A stretch of 64,000 nt of DNA from Lotus japonicus (taxonomy: Eukaryota; Streptophyta; Magnoliopsida; Fabales; Fabaceae), in NCBI RefSeq assembly GCF_012489685.1, contig NC_080042.1, forward strand, positions 15,266,150-15,330,149. Reading direction: 5' to 3'. The translations under genes and the position numbers were made by a program. Positions 10,406 through 22,346 of this stretch are shown here, piece after piece. How positions within the stretch are numbered: position 1 is the first letter of the stretch; every line of letters begins with the position of its first letter. The notes beneath the pieces were generated by a model. That model made no database searches. It worked only from the letters and a program-made list of their open reading frames with translations, and had not been told where the DNA came from.

Positions 10406-12243
10406 ACATGTGATTGAAGTTAGTCTGAACAACGAATGGTTCTCTCAAGGCATGCGCGTCTAGTGAACAAACTTCGTCTCCATTGTACCCTCAGGTAAGA
10501 GTTGGTCATTAACTGAACAAACAACAGTAAGGAGTGCTTCCCGCACCTCAGTAACTTCTACCGTCACAATCGCTCATCCTCTTTATGTCTGCAACTCACG
10601 TTCTCTTCTTCCTCGAAACTCGGATCGTCGACCTTTCCAAACAACGCATGTGAACATCTGTTGAAAGGTTTTTACCACAACTACTTTCAAATCTCTTTCA
10701 AGATTCAATTGTAGTACAGTAAAGGGTTTTTATCGTCCTCAGGGAATTGGAAATGCAATGCCGTTCTTTAGCTAAATTACTTAAGCAAAGAGTTCAAGAA
10801 ACGTATGGTTGATTGTTTTAAACTAAGTTGCAAAACTAAAAGAAAGCGGAAATAAAACAGTTTGTAAACAAGCGGAGAAAACAGTTGGAATTGGAGTTCG
10901 TCAATTAACTCCTCAGTATTCTGATGATTCCATATACAAATTATGTCCTATATTTGATTTCATCACACCACATCTTATCTTTTTCATAGTTCCCTCATGA
11001 AAAGATTATCAACTTACTAACTAATCATCAATTGCTTGAATAACTAAGAAAGCAAGTAGCATTAAACTTAGGTGTTATTTGACTATTGAACTAATCCTAT
11101 TCCTAGGCCTTAGATTCAATTGATGATCCTATCTAATTCAGATTCAATTAAATGGTTTCCACCAATTTCTCAAATCTAACATCAAGTTCTAGTTGATCAC
11201 TAAACTAGCATTAGGAGTAAGATAGATCATTGAAATCATCACATAGAAACATGAATTTATACATGGAAATCAAAGTTAATACATTCAAGTTAAAAGACTA
11301 CATCCAATCCCAACACAAAAGGTTTAGCAATCCATTTCCATGTATGCTTATAATAAGGAAAAATGAAGAAGAAGATGATCCGTGTGACGTCGACAATTCA
11401 TTTTCCTATGTGGAAGAAAATAAGTTTTTTTTGAAAATGTGGAAGAAAAGAAGTTGAAATGGAAACGTTGTAGTTTATGGCTTAACTTTAATATATTATA
11501 AAGAGTTTTATTGTTTTACCTATCTATCATTTGTGCCATGTTTTATTGGTAACTAAAAAATATCTTATACATAAAAAAACTAGATAATATCTTATAAAAC
11601 CCTTGAAATATGAACAGTTAAATAAAAAAGAGATCTAATTTAATTGATCAAAAGTATTTGAATGCTCAAAACATAAATTAAAACTAAGATATAAATAAGG
11701 ATGTATTTATAGGATGAGGGGAATTTTATTCTGTTTATGTTTAGTTTTTCAAAACAAAGAATAAGGGTAAATTTTCTTATTTGCCCTTATTTAGAATTGT
11801 CCTTTTGACTAATTTAACGAAATGATTACTGCATTACAATTTATCTTTATGAAGTAAATTAAAATCTATTTTTGAATTTCAAATAAAAATTATCTCAACA
11901 TCAAATTTACCTTTTAACTTCCCCAATTTTAGGTCAGGGTCACGTTAGTAGCTGTTCAAAAGTTAGGGATCAAATTTGCAAAAAATTGATTTTTAAAACA
12001 TTCCATTTTCACAAGTGACAGTTTATTCGAAAAAATCTTAGGAAAGTGAGGTGTTTTCCCGAATGATGTGCTTAAATACCAAGACTTTCCTAGCCAGAAC
12101 AACCCGAGAATCCCAATTACAAGAATAGTGAGATATTCGGACGCCTCGCTTTTAAAAACAATTTTCAAAATTCAAGTTCAAAAACAAAATCAATAACTAA
12201 AATATCCCATATATAAATATAATCGTCAATTAAAAATGGTATT
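10406..12243. other. Gene-free AT-rich region with a possible old LTR fragment
   Basis: No credible coding region. Around 10720-10745, TTTTTATCGTCCTCAGGGAA resembles the TATCGATCCCTCGAGGATT found in the solo LTR at 60539-61975. In plant gypsy elements of the Tat/Athila group such a motif lies near an LTR end, so 10.6-11.3 kb may be a decayed LTR. The ORF at 11230-11457 has no coding character. Confidence 0.35.
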
Positions 12244-12650
12244 TTGCACCCAAGTGCTTTAACAAAACTAAAAGAACCGATAATTTCAAGGAGTACTAGA
12301 TAACGGAAAGATAGACTAGAGTTTCTTCGAAGCCATCGTGGCAAAAAAGGAATAAGAGCTCTTCCTTTGCCACCTCGAGCTTCTCCTCGATTCTACGCTT
12401 ATTCACTTCCGGTGCCATCTCCATGGACACCGGAAATTCAAAATAATATCTTGCACCCATGTGCTTCAACAAAACTAAAAGAAACGATAATTTCAAAGAG
12501 TACTAGTTAACAACAAAATAAACTAGAGTTGCTTTGAAGCCATTGCGTTGAAGAAGAAATAAGAGCTCTTCCTTTGTCACCTCAAGCTTCTCGTCGATTC
12601 TACGTTTATTTACTTCTGGTACCGTCTGCATAGACATCGACACGTACAAA
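12244..12650 (-). repeat. Tandem duplication of about 205 bp, two diverged copies
   Basis: Copy A (about 12244-12450) and copy B (about 12451-12650) both begin with TTGCACCCAWGTGCTT and share the segment that reads EVNKRRI.EKLEV on the minus strand. Identity is roughly 80-85 percent by eye, clearly higher in the coding-like part. Confidence 0.75.
12296..12496 (-). CDS. Small ORF, copy A of a duplicated pair; unknown
   Basis: A minus-strand ORF of 66 codons whose second half (MEMAPEVNKRRIEEKLEV, then KEELLFLF..DGFEETLVYL) matches the neighbouring duplicate in frame. The segment is charged and helical-looking. There is no recognised domain. It could be an exon remnant or a peptide-coding unit; the upstream part may not be translated. 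Confidence 0.3.
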   Translation of the reverse strand: MKLSFLLVLLKHMGARYYFEFPVSMEMAPEVNKRRIEEKLEVAKEELLFLFCHDGFEETLVYLSVI

Positions 12651-12673
12651 TGATATGTTAGTTGGTGATCCAT
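12503..12673 (-). CDS. Small ORF, copy B of a duplicated pair; unknown
   Basis: A 56-codon minus-strand ORF (MDHQLTYHLYVSMSMQTV at the start, ending FKATLVYFVVN). Its core (PEVNKRRIDEKLEV, KEELLFLL) is the same as copy A despite many nucleotide differences, and both stop at the same point. Conservation of frame and stop in a diverged duplicate suggests past selection on the peptide. The function is unknown. Confidence 0.35.
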   Translation of the reverse strand: MDHQLTYHLYVSMSMQTVPEVNKRRIDEKLEVTKEELLFLLQRNGFKATLVYFVVN

Positions 12674-14814
12674 CTTTCTCGCCTAATGACGTTAAGCGCC
12701 CAAACAACAAGTAGCAAGTAAGAAAGGGTTAACTCAAGGACAAATAACAGTAACGAACAAAAAGATTTACAATTTGAGCATGCTCATATTCAAGATCTTG
12801 TTGCATCAATAAATATAGGGTTACTAACTTAAAGTGCAAGCTACATGCTACTACCAACAATGGATCGATGAAAATGTCTCACAAGACGGGACAAACACTA
12901 CCAATTTCCCCTTGTAATTCAAAACACCTCTGCAAGGTGGGACAATCGCATAGGACAAATAATCATCACATTGTCACTTCAATTTAAACTTTAACAATTC
13001 ATTATGTCATGCACAACAACCTCAAGAGACGAGACTTGTTAGTCCTTTGTCAAAAATTATAAATTTAGTATCCAATTCAAGATGACAACAAATAGGCAAT
13101 TTGCACTAGATTTTAAGCAAGAAATAATTCATATCATAATCTCAACAAAAGAAACAATAAATAGGAAATGATCCTAAAAAGTCCAGCAAGCATTAATCAA
13201 GAAAAAATATATCACAACCTCATCGAATAAACAATCAAGAGCACATTCATCTCAAACACATGCAATTTATTATAAAGCATGCAAGACGCGAGACACTCTA
13301 GGACAGAGTTACCCTTACTTTAGAAGATAGTAGTGCATAGAATCGAACAACCTTGTACACTAAAGCAAGCATTAATCAATACAAGTTCTAAAACGTAAGA
13401 AAACAAACCCAAAAGCCCCTAGGAAACCCGAGGCCACAAAGGAAAGAATAGAAGTTTCGGAAACGTTTTCCAACATCCCAACAAGAGCATGAAGCCCGCA
13501 GCCATAAAGAAAGGAAAAGGGAGGATTTTCTTTCAAAAAATTAAGCAAGAGAACAAACATGAATTTCCCCGTAAAATTTTCAGCAAAGGTAAGAAACATG
13601 GGTTTTCATAAACTTTCCTCAAAAAAGTTTCCCAAAAGAGTAGTAAGGTGAAGAGAAGATTGCCCAAGCATGAAATAATGAAGAAAATGGATTGGAAATC
13701 ACCCTTGATGCTTGAGCAAAGGAGAGAATGACAAAAACTCCAACAAAAAGATGGAGAGAGAAAGTGGCCAGAGAGAGAGAGAGCTTTAGAGTGTGCAATT
13801 TTGAGTGAAACTTCACAAGAGAGGTCCTATTTATAGGAAAACATCACCCAACTCATTCCCTCTTGAAAAATTCGACCAAGCCTCTAAACGAGGAAGGTTT
13901 TTCAATTTTTCCCTCTTGTCTTCATCTTTGAACAAAAACTGATCCCCCACTCTTTAGATGACAAAATTCAAAAAGAAAGATAAGGAATTTGGAATCTTCC
14001 CCTTCATCATAGGCTTCTAGACTTAAATTCAAGCTTAAGAGATATAATCATTTTTAACATTTTCATACTATTCAAAAACTAAGTTACAAGGAAGAAACAA
14101 CTCATTTTTCAAACTAACTTATATTATCTAGGTTAATTTTAATTATTTCAAAAAATTAAATAATTTCCTTCAATTATCTTCTGAAAAATTTAAAAGACAA
14201 AATTTTCAAATTATTATTTCTGAAATTTTCTGCCAAAATAATAAAAACAAGTGATATATTTTTTTCAATTTAAAATAATCCCGTAAAAGATACTTCTCCT
14301 TGAAATAATTATTTAAAAAAATTAATTATCTTTTAGATAATTTAAATAATCATCAAATTTATTCTAAACATAAAATTTATCGCACTTCTAATTTTCCACC
14401 TTTATCTCTAATTTTCAAAAAACAAACTTATATGCTCATAATTTGAATTTAGAACTAACACCTCATAATAAATCCTAAAAATTCAAAAATAATTCATAAA
14501 ATCCACTTTTATCTCTGAATCAATATTTTCAGATAAATATTCGGATTTTTAATTTATTTATACAAAAAAAATTGGTATTTTCTTTCTCTATTTAAATAAG
14601 AAAAACCTTATTTTAAATGAATAAAGCCCAAAATAATTCAAATAATATTTTCTTTCTGCATATTCACAAAAATAACTCTAGATACACATTTTCATTTGTT
14701 AAAATTTTTTCATCCATTAACATTTTCCAAATAAGTATTTTCCCTAAGAAAAATATGCATGCATCAATATATACTCAAAATTTAAGGGAATTGTTTTCCA
14801 AAAACCACACAATC

Positions 14815-14815
<1 letters not shown>
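12674..14815. other. Gene-free AT-rich region, possible LTR promoter on the minus strand
   Basis: No supported gene; the ORFs on either strand lack coding character. The minus strand has CCTATAAATAGG (13826-13837), followed downstream by a CT-rich leader (about 13740-13790), an arrangement typical of LTR promoters. I could not find matching LTR ends, so the element is not named. The stretch 14100-14800 is extremely A/T-rich. Confidence 0.35.

Positions 14816-14872
<57 letters not shown>
14816..14872. repeat. (AT)n microsatellite
   Basis: A pure TA/AT dinucleotide run of about 28 units. It makes a spurious IYIYIY frame. Confidence 0.95.
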
Positions 14873-14875
<3 letters not shown>

Positions 14876-14960
14876 TGTATTTCATCACCCCACATAATCA
14901 CATAATCAAGCAAGATCAAACAAGTCAAAGTCAACATTTCACTTCATATTATTATTTTCA

Positions 14961-15047
<87 letters not shown>

Positions 15048-15054
15048 TAATAAG
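14961..15054. repeat. Compound (AAC)n(TAA)n microsatellite
   Basis: About 18 AAC units pass directly into about 10 TAA units, near the 3' end of the SANT gene. It produces a spurious poly-Asn frame on the plus strand. Confidence 0.95.
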
Positions 15055-15099
15055 AGGGTTTTACATACCTCATCATCACATCAAGTCCCACAAGCCCTT

Positions 15100-17163
15100 T
15101 TAGGTTATGTGTGTCGAGAAGCTCTGGATTCCCAACTTGACTTGAAGATAACGAATGCCCTTTCGCTTGGTTTTTGCCTTTGACATTTCAGAGGCCAAAT
15201 CTTCCAGGATTTTAATTGTTTTTTGTGAGGGTCTTGTTCTTTTCCTGCTGATGTCCATGTTAAGTGCAGGGATTTGATCTACACGATGATCGTCTAATTT
15301 CATTCCTGTGTCAATTGATTGCTTCTTAACCTTCGAAGGTTCATTAGCTTCAACTTTTGGAGTGTCATTTAAGTTAAGGTCCATCTTAATCTTTATCTGG
15401 ATTTCATCCTTAGTACCAAGAGAATAAGCAACATGAACAACTTCTTTGTTGAAAACCGACAAAGAACAACTTTCAAAAGTGGAATCTTTCTTGACTCCGA
15501 TTGGTAAACTCTTTAATTCTGCCACTTTCTCACCACGCATACTTGTGTCCACAATGTTAAACCTCATTACACTTGAACTTGCATCTAGGGTTTGTGACTG
15601 AAGATGACAATGACTCAGGTGGTCAGAGGAATATTCCCAACCCAAGTTTTTTTCTCCAAGAATATTTTGCTCAATCAGATGAGGTTTTAAAGCAACTTGG
15701 CCAAGGACATCACTAATAGAATCAAAATAATGAGTCCCCTTCACTAGTTTCCTTGAAACCTTTTCAACTCCAGGGACAATGAAAAGTAAAGGACCATGAG
15801 AAAGTGCATACATATTATTCATACCATGTTGTTCAGAACGCCAACCTCTAGCAAGTAAAAGAGGCCATATAGCTTCCCAAAAGAGTTCACTTGATTGAGT
15901 TTTACTTCTTCTGGAGTCACCTCTTAGAAGCTTTATTATTTCTGCAATTGGAAGTCTTGAAAAGCCCTTGTTAGCTCGTACTTTTGGGTGGACAGTAGCT
16001 GCATGGGAGGACTTCATAGAATCTTTGATAATAAACATGAGATCATTTTCATTACCAAATCCAAATGCGTTGACAAGAGAGTTAAGCCCAACTAAATCTT
16101 TTAAAGTGAAAAAAGATTCTTCTAGAGGCATTTTTATGTCAAAAAATGTCTTGCTTACCTACATTCAATCAAACTTAATTTTAGCTAAAACACATTCAAA
16201 TAGTTAGTCAAGGATGATTTCCAATAATAAAACCATTAAGATGGCTTTGATATCCAAAGTTAATCAAGATCATCATTAGAAGAATTATCAAAATAAAAAA
16301 AATTGAAACAATTTTACAAGTTCAATGTAAGATAGTAACACGTTTCATACTTAAGTTTCAACAACTTTAACAGTTAAAATTAAGAAGAAGTTTAGTAAAT
16401 ACCTCCATAAATTTATTGTGGGATGTCTCCGGAACATATAGTTGTAAGCGAGATAAAAGTTCTTTCTTCCATGGCCTGGTGAAATTTCTTTTCCTGCATC
16501 TTTCACATTTTCTGCTGCCTTTCCTTTTCCTGTGTGCATTGCATTTTTCGCCATGTATTTTCATATATTCATCCCACCTTCGATAGTTTTCAGACTGGTA
16601 AAAATTTCCATAGTAGAATGTTAGTATGCCCTCCATTGTCTTGTTACCAATAAATTTTTTCACAAGAACAAAGTTCTTCCCAAATATATGAAGACCAATG
16701 GTAAACGCAACCTCTTCTATTTCATTCCATGAAACACTTGAAGATCCAGGAACCAGATAATGACCTATGTATTTATTCTTCACACTTACCCCAGTATTCA
16801 TTCCATTTTCCAATGTCTTGTCAATGACCTCAGGGTGATGAGTCAACTTATATTGCCATGGACTATATTTTCTCTCGCTGACATGCTTGAGTTTTGACAA
16901 TATACTTTTATCTTGAACTTCAATGGACTTTCCTTTGAATTTCAACTGACCGCGTTCACCTTCCTTTTCATCATCACTGATCAGAATTACATGATTTGAT
17001 GATGCGTCTTTAGGTTCATGGAAGGTAGATGTGCCTTTTGCATCATGCTTCACCTTTTGAAGCAGGTAATAATTTGACTTTGACATCAAAGCTGGAATTT
17101 TGGTCCAATAATGCTCTTTCACTTCAAGAACTTTCTCTTTCAAGTCATCAACTTCAATTAGAT
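15100..17163 (-). CDS. SANT-domain nuclear protein (Arabidopsis AT1G09050/AT1G55050/AT2G47820-like), 5' exons not found
   Basis: Two minus-strand exons are clear. The first (16403-17163) starts after an acceptor (TATTAG) and ends at GAG|GTATTT. The second (15100-16158) follows acceptor TGTAG|GTAAGC and joins in frame at FMEV-SKTFFDIK. Exon one carries a SANT/Myb-like domain (SSVSWNEIEEVAFTIGLHIF, KNFVLVKKFIGNK, ILTFYYGNFY) and a basic Cys/Arg patch (KCERCRKRNFTRPWKKELL). Exon two has the family's conserved blocks: LPIAEIIKLLRGDSRRSKTQ, LFWEAIWPLLLARGWRSEQ, FIVPGVEKVSRKLVKGTHYF and FNIVDTS. About 605 residues are visible, and a basic C-terminus (SRKRTRPSQ) suggests nuclear location. The family is a plant SANT protein group whose role is poorly defined, probably transcription or chromatin. 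No internal stops are seen. The N-terminal exons were not recognised, so the gene may be 5'-truncated. Confidence 0.8.
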
Positions 17164-18151
17164 CTAATAGCAAGATAATCAGTCAAACAAAATATCAAAG
17201 ATCTAATGGTAACGATATGTTTTCTCATGTTCTTAAGGATTAATCTTTATTCAAGAGTAAAAAAAATCATAGCACTGAGTAATGACACTAGAACTTAACT
17301 TAAGATACACACACGAGGGCAAGATAGAAAAGTAAATCATGATATGTGGCTTTATATGAGATTTATGAGAATTAGGATTCAAATGATTTATGAGAATGGG
17401 GATTCAAATCTAATTCAGGGAATCTCATTGGCAAAGGAAAGTTCCTACCCCTATCCAAACATTACTCTTCCATGTATAAAATTTAATAATTTACTTTTTT
17501 GGTATATCGGAAAGATAAATTACACCTTCCAGAGATTAATTCTTTAACCTTCCCCTCCCCAACCCATATGTCATCCAACTCTTAGCACTTGAACTATCAT
17601 TTAGAGACAATAACTTTAAAAATACTCAACATCCCATAAAAAAAGTTCATAAAGTAAAAAAAAGACACATTTTAAAAAATCTATAGTCAATCTTATGACA
17701 CATTTGTATTTTCCACAAAATAAATGTGTCAAATTAAACAAAAAAACAATTTCTCCAATAGCCTTTCCAAACCGACTCACAAAGAAACTTTACTACCATA
17801 AAAAATATGTTGGGCCATTTCTAGACAAGTGGGGGAACAAATTGCAAACTCAAAAAAATATAAAGAATCGAATGTATCTTCACTTGAGAAATGAAATAGA
17901 AAAACCCGATTGAGTTGAATTTTGATACAAATGCATGAAACCTTATTAAACACATTAATCATAGAAGAAAAAACAATTATTATGAAACCAATGTCATTTG
18001 AAACTGAAAACAAAGTCACCCATCAATTAAATAAAAATAAAAACTCAAAAAAATTAAAACACAAAAAAACAAGGATATTCCCAATATTACCTCTACTGAA
18101 GAAGAATAAGTAGAGGATGAAGAAAGCCTTGAAATCACATGAAGAAGCTAA
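17164..18151 (-). other. Intron-like AT-rich sequence upstream of the SANT exons
   Basis: AT-rich, no coding signal. It lies between the first recognised exon and the tandem repeats and could be an intron of the SANT gene. A stretch at about 17850-17890 (AAAAAATATAAAGAATCG, GTATCTTCAC) is a partial copy of the 150-bp repeat to the right. Confidence 0.4.
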
Positions 18152-18556
18152 TCTGCAAAAAAAGAGACCTATAGTTACATATAGATTAGGCTAAAATTAA
18201 AAGAAAACGCAAAAAAATAAAGTACTCTAAACCCTAAAATTACAAATACACAGATGTAAACTCATGATAAATATAATGAATCAAATGTATCTTCACAAAT
18301 CTGCGAAAAAAGATACTTATAGTTACATATAGATTAGGCTAAAATTAAAATAAAACGCAAACAAATAGAGTACTCTAAACCCTAAATCCTAAAATTACAA
18401 ACACAAAGATGCAAACTCAAGAAAAATATAATGAATCAAATGTATCTTCACCAATCTGCGAAAAAGAAACTTATAGTTACATATAGATTAGGCTAAAATT
18501 AAAAGAAAACGCAAACAAATAGAGTAATCTAAACCCTAAACCCTAAATTACAAACA
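18152..18556. repeat. Tandem repeat of about 150 bp, three copies
   Basis: Units start at 18152, 18300 and 18455 with TCTGCRAAAAA. They share TATAGTTACATATAGATTAG and a telo-box (AAACCCTAAA). The third copy is shortened and ends in AAACCCTAAACCCTAAAT. Confidence 0.85.
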
Positions 18557-18790
18557 CACAAATAGAGAGGGAGATCGAGGGAGAGAGGGAGAGATTAGAA
18601 GAAATAGAGAGACCTGCTTTGAGGAATTTGAGGTTTGTGGATACAAGGTAAAATTGAAAGATATTTTGGACAGAAAATGTAAAGAGTGAGAGATATGAGT
18701 CAAATGAGGTGAAAGGAAGAAAACAGATACACAATAATAAGGATAACAAGAGTTTGACGAGACTACGAGAAAGCACAAGGTGTTGGAGGT
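18557..18790 (-). promoter_or_regulatory. Possible 5' leader of the SANT gene
   Basis: The minus strand is CT-rich (CTCTCCCTCTCTCCCTCGATC) next to telo-box motifs at 18531-18549. Both are common around transcription starts of plant housekeeping genes. The assignment rests on position and composition only. Confidence 0.3.
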
Positions 18791-19430
18791 TATACTGGTT
18801 TCGAGGCCCGATTGTAATAGGCCCAATTGTTTGATGAGATTATGACTATTCAGGGTTGTCATAGGCTCACACTCAATTAAGATATACCATAATTAAAATT
18901 TAAATGTAATAGAAAAAGAAGAGGACATGTGTTAAATATTTTAATATTATTTTTTCACCAATTCTTATATATTTTTTCAATGAATAGATAATAAAATTAA
19001 GAGAGTATTTCAAATTGGAAACAATTTTTTTGTGAAACGTGTCAGTGAAAAGGGTGAAGGTCAAGTATCGAAACAATGTTTGCTACTTACCTTGTTGCTG
19101 ACGCCTGCAATTCTATTTGAGCCACAAGCAAGTATTCTGATGCTACTTTATTTCTTCGTAACTGACATTCAATGAGCTCAATTTTGATTGATGAGGTTGA
19201 CTAACGACATAATCTTCTATACTATATATAAAGGGGGAGTTTGTGCAGCCTTGGGGGCAAACCTGTCATTCAACAATTAATTCTAAAAACAAAGAAGCTT
19301 GGTCATGGTTATTTTAGTAAAAATGCCTTTTATTTCACACAGATTAAATCTTAGCCATTGATTCACATAGATTTCGCTTTCTAATTACGTCTGATGTTTG
19401 CTCTTCCATTTCATCTGTAACGAACGAGAG
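18791..19430. other. Intergenic, no gene seen
   Basis: AT-rich sequence between two divergent host loci. ACTATATATAAAGGGGGAG at about 19220 looks like a TATA region on the plus strand, upstream of the CT-rich leader that follows. Confidence 0.35.
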
Positions 19431-20103
19431 TCCTTTCACCTTTCTCACTTTCTTCTCCCATTACCTTTTTTCCCCCCTTTTCTTCTTCTCTGAAAACACC
19501 TTTAAACCCTATAGGTTTCTCTTTCATTACCGCTCCCAACCGGAACGCGTAGGTTTGTCTTCCCCATTGGAAAATCAGACCCTATCTCAGACGGGAAGAA
19601 ACAGGTATTTGAAACGTGTGCGATCGCTGTATTTCAATTGGGTTTTTTGTTGTTTTTCATAATTTCAATCTGATCCTGTTTTTTTTTTTATGATAATAAC
19701 ATAAGATTCCAACATTAGATTTCAATTGGAGCTTTACCAAATTTCTAGTATGTTCACTCTAATCAGTTCTGAATATTTCTTCCTTATATTGGGGTTTTCT
19801 TTCTCTTATTAATTTGTTTGCTACTTTTACATCTCTTGAGTGGATTCTTGGTGGCTATGAAAATTTGGTAGTTGGTATAATGGGCTTTTGTATTATTGAA
19901 ACGCCAAGCCAAAGTCATGTTCTTTGATGACAATATAGTGTATTTTTTTAATATCTATTTTTTGTCATTTGGGGTTTTGCTGTATTTTTTTTCTGTTTGG
20001 GCTTTGTAGTGATGATTGACGATTAGTAATACTTCTATTGCTCATGAAACAATTGGGTAAACTTAATCAAATATATATATGAAGGAGGTCACCACATAAG
20101 CAG
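19431..20103 (+). other. Possible 5' leader exon and intron for the nucleotidyltransferase-like locus
   Basis: A CT-rich segment (19440-19520) followed by AAACAG|GTATTTG at about 19606 looks like an untranslated exon with a splice donor. The sequence to 20103 is T-rich, intron-like, and ends in AAGCAG before coding sequence. This is inferred from composition and splice-site shape. Confidence 0.35.
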
Positions 20104-20360
20104 GGTTTGTGTGAATAATCGAATGGTAAACATTACTCGTTTGAAAGTTTCCCACGGTGATCTAATCTCTTTTCAAGAAAATGACGCGAGAATCCGCGGT
20201 GAAGAAATAAGGAGATCTTTCTATATCGAAATGCCCAGTGGAATGCAGATGATGCATCAAGAGGAGCAAGACCTTTTGAATATGATGACTTCTCCTATTC
20301 CTCAAGGTTACAGTGGTCAGGCTCATGTTCCAATGAATTTAGCTCCTGGTCACCTACCAT

Positions 20361-21361
20361 CAGTGTTATTAAACTCGGCTCGAACCGGCCGGTTTGACCG
20401 GTTGAACCGGGAACCGGACCCCTGACCGGTTCGAGCCGAGCAACGGATCGGCCATGCAAACGAACCGGCAAAACTCGTTTGACTCGGCCGAGTTTGGATC
20501 AAACCGGTGACTCGGCCTGCCCAATGGTCAAACCGGACACAGCTCCAAATTCATAAAAACTAGGAAGAAAAACCCAAATTTGTAACATAAATGGAGGTGT
20601 TTGTAGATGAAGAGAAATTAGAAAGGGAGAAGGGTGGAGAAAATCAATTTTATGATGAAAGAAGAAAGATCCGTGACTTGAAGATGAGAATCCTATTGCT
20701 GAAGAAACGTGGAACAGCAGTACTGCAGTGGTTGAATGGCAGATACAATCCCCTAGCAAAATGACGGCACAGAGGCAAAACACAAGAATGTTAACTATTT
20801 AGGTTAATGTGTTCTAGGGTTTTCTAGTATATGGGCTTGTGTTTTAGGCCCGATATTGTTTTTTAAGCCTTGCCCAGTCTAGTTTATGGACTAAATTACT
20901 AGAATTGAAAAACAAAAGGCTGTGTAATACTACAGAGTAGTAATTTATTTATAAAGTTGTTCCATAGAAAGAGGAAAGAACTTGTATAGCCAAGGCCACG
21001 GGTTCCTAAAGGATTTATGACTCAATGTCCCACAAACACAATAGTTGGACTTTAATGAATATAACTTTAAAGAGTTTTTCAACAAAAAAGATAAAAGAGT
21101 TTGAGAAAATAAAATGTGAGAATATTCTTAACATGTTGATAACAAAATGAAATAATATTTGTATTATTCTATGTAGTAATTATTGAAATAGTTTTATTAT
21201 AATTTTTAATTCCATTTGTACTAGTTTTTTTAATAAGTTTTTATAATTATTTAATATATACCGAGTCAAACGGTTCAACCAGTGACCCAGTGGTTAGACC
21301 AATGACCCATTGACCCAGTGCCCTGACCGAGTCGATCACCGAGCCGAGTTTAATAACACTG
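20361..21361. mobile_element. Non-autonomous hAT element, 1001 bp
   Basis: Perfect terminal inverted repeats of 22 bp start CAGTGTTATTAAACTCGG. They are flanked by an exact 8-bp target-site duplication, CCTACCAT (20353-20360 and 21362-21369). Both features are diagnostic of hAT elements. Removing it restores the host frame (GHLP then FPFPPSVLASIGYAQ). Subterminal regions are rich in CCGGTT/AACCGG and GAGCCGAG repeats. No transposase is present. Confidence 0.93.
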
Positions 21362-22033
21362 CCTACCATTCCCCTTTCCACCTTCTGTTCTTGCATCTAT
21401 AGGATATGCTCAGAAAAATATGGGTAAAATTCCCTTTATTGAGGCTCCTTGGGGTGCAAACATGCAATTTCCTCCAGGTTTAGTTCCTTCACCATTGACT
21501 CCATATCTCCTTGGCATGGGGTTGACACAAAGTCCTCAAGATTTATCTGAAACGGGCAATGAGAATTTTAGTTCAGTTGAAATGAACATAGCAGAAGCTG
21601 ATAATGATTTCTGGCATGAGCAGGAAAGAGGTTCTGCTAGTGGGGTCAAAGTTGATAATGGAACTTTTAAAATGCTTCCAGATGATAAACAACAGTCAAA
21701 TTCAAGTAGTCATAACTTTTCCCAATCTTCTCGGGTTGGCAGCTCTAATAGTCCTGGCAGATTTAAGCAGAAGTTTAGCAAAGAAAACCGAGGATCAACA
21801 AGAGAAGAGCATATTGATAATTTTCATTATCAAGATGGCCAAAGAAATGAGGTTTATTTTGACGATAGAGTAGCTAATTCTGAGTTACCCAGTTTACCTC
21901 ATTCAATCTCCTTCAGAAGTAAGAGCTCTTCCGAAATTTCTTGGGATAGAAGGGGGAGAAAAACTACACCCCCAGTGGCATCTGCTGTTAACGGGAAGGG
22001 TAAGAATGCCTCGGAAATTTCAACTAACCAAAT

Positions 22034-22315
22034 TGTTCAATGATAAGTTAATTTGTAATTGTTGGTTACATTTTGTTTAAGTGTCTTTATGCATTTCTTA
22101 GGGGTTACATCCATATTAATGCTTGGTGGTTACAAACATAATAATGTTAGAGGTTAATGTCTTTTATGTATTTGCATAAGTTACATCATTTTGTCTTCTC
22201 TATTCACTAGTATTAATAGAGAAGCATTGTAAGTTCTTCATCAAGAAAATCAGAAAAATAAAAAGTTCAAGTCTTCTCCTATATTTTCCACTACTTTACT
22301 TCCGCTGCTCCAACA
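22034..22315 (+). repeat. 5' LTR of the copia element
   Basis: Starts TGTTCAATGATAAG and ends TGCTCCAACA. It matches 33771-34047 over its length with scattered substitutions and small indels (about 95 percent by eye). Confidence 0.9.
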
Positions 22316-22319
22316 AATT

Positions 22320-22333
22320 TGGTATCAAAGCTC
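22320..22333 (+). other. Primer-binding site of the copia element
   Basis: TGGTATCAAAGCTC four bases after the LTR, a one-base variant of the initiator tRNA-Met site TGGTATCAGAGC. Confidence 0.8.
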
Positions 22334-22346
22334 CAGGTTCAGTACC

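Noticed and set aside
13372..13816. Two hydrophobic minus ORFs that look membrane-like
   Set aside because: Composition follows local T-richness of the strand; they lie downstream of an LTR-like TATA box with no codon signal.
14617..15183. Two adjacent plus-strand ORFs (IYIYIY and poly-Asn proteins)
   Set aside because: They are translations of (AT)n and (AAC)n(TAA)n microsatellites.
18525..18550. Interstitial telomere (AAACCCTAAACCCTAAA)
   Set aside because: Only two to three units; better read as telo-box promoter motifs within a 150-bp repeat.
18543..18862. Two overlapping minus ORFs (Leu/Ser-rich)
   Set aside because: CT-rich leader composition; no family resemblance and both overlap in different frames.
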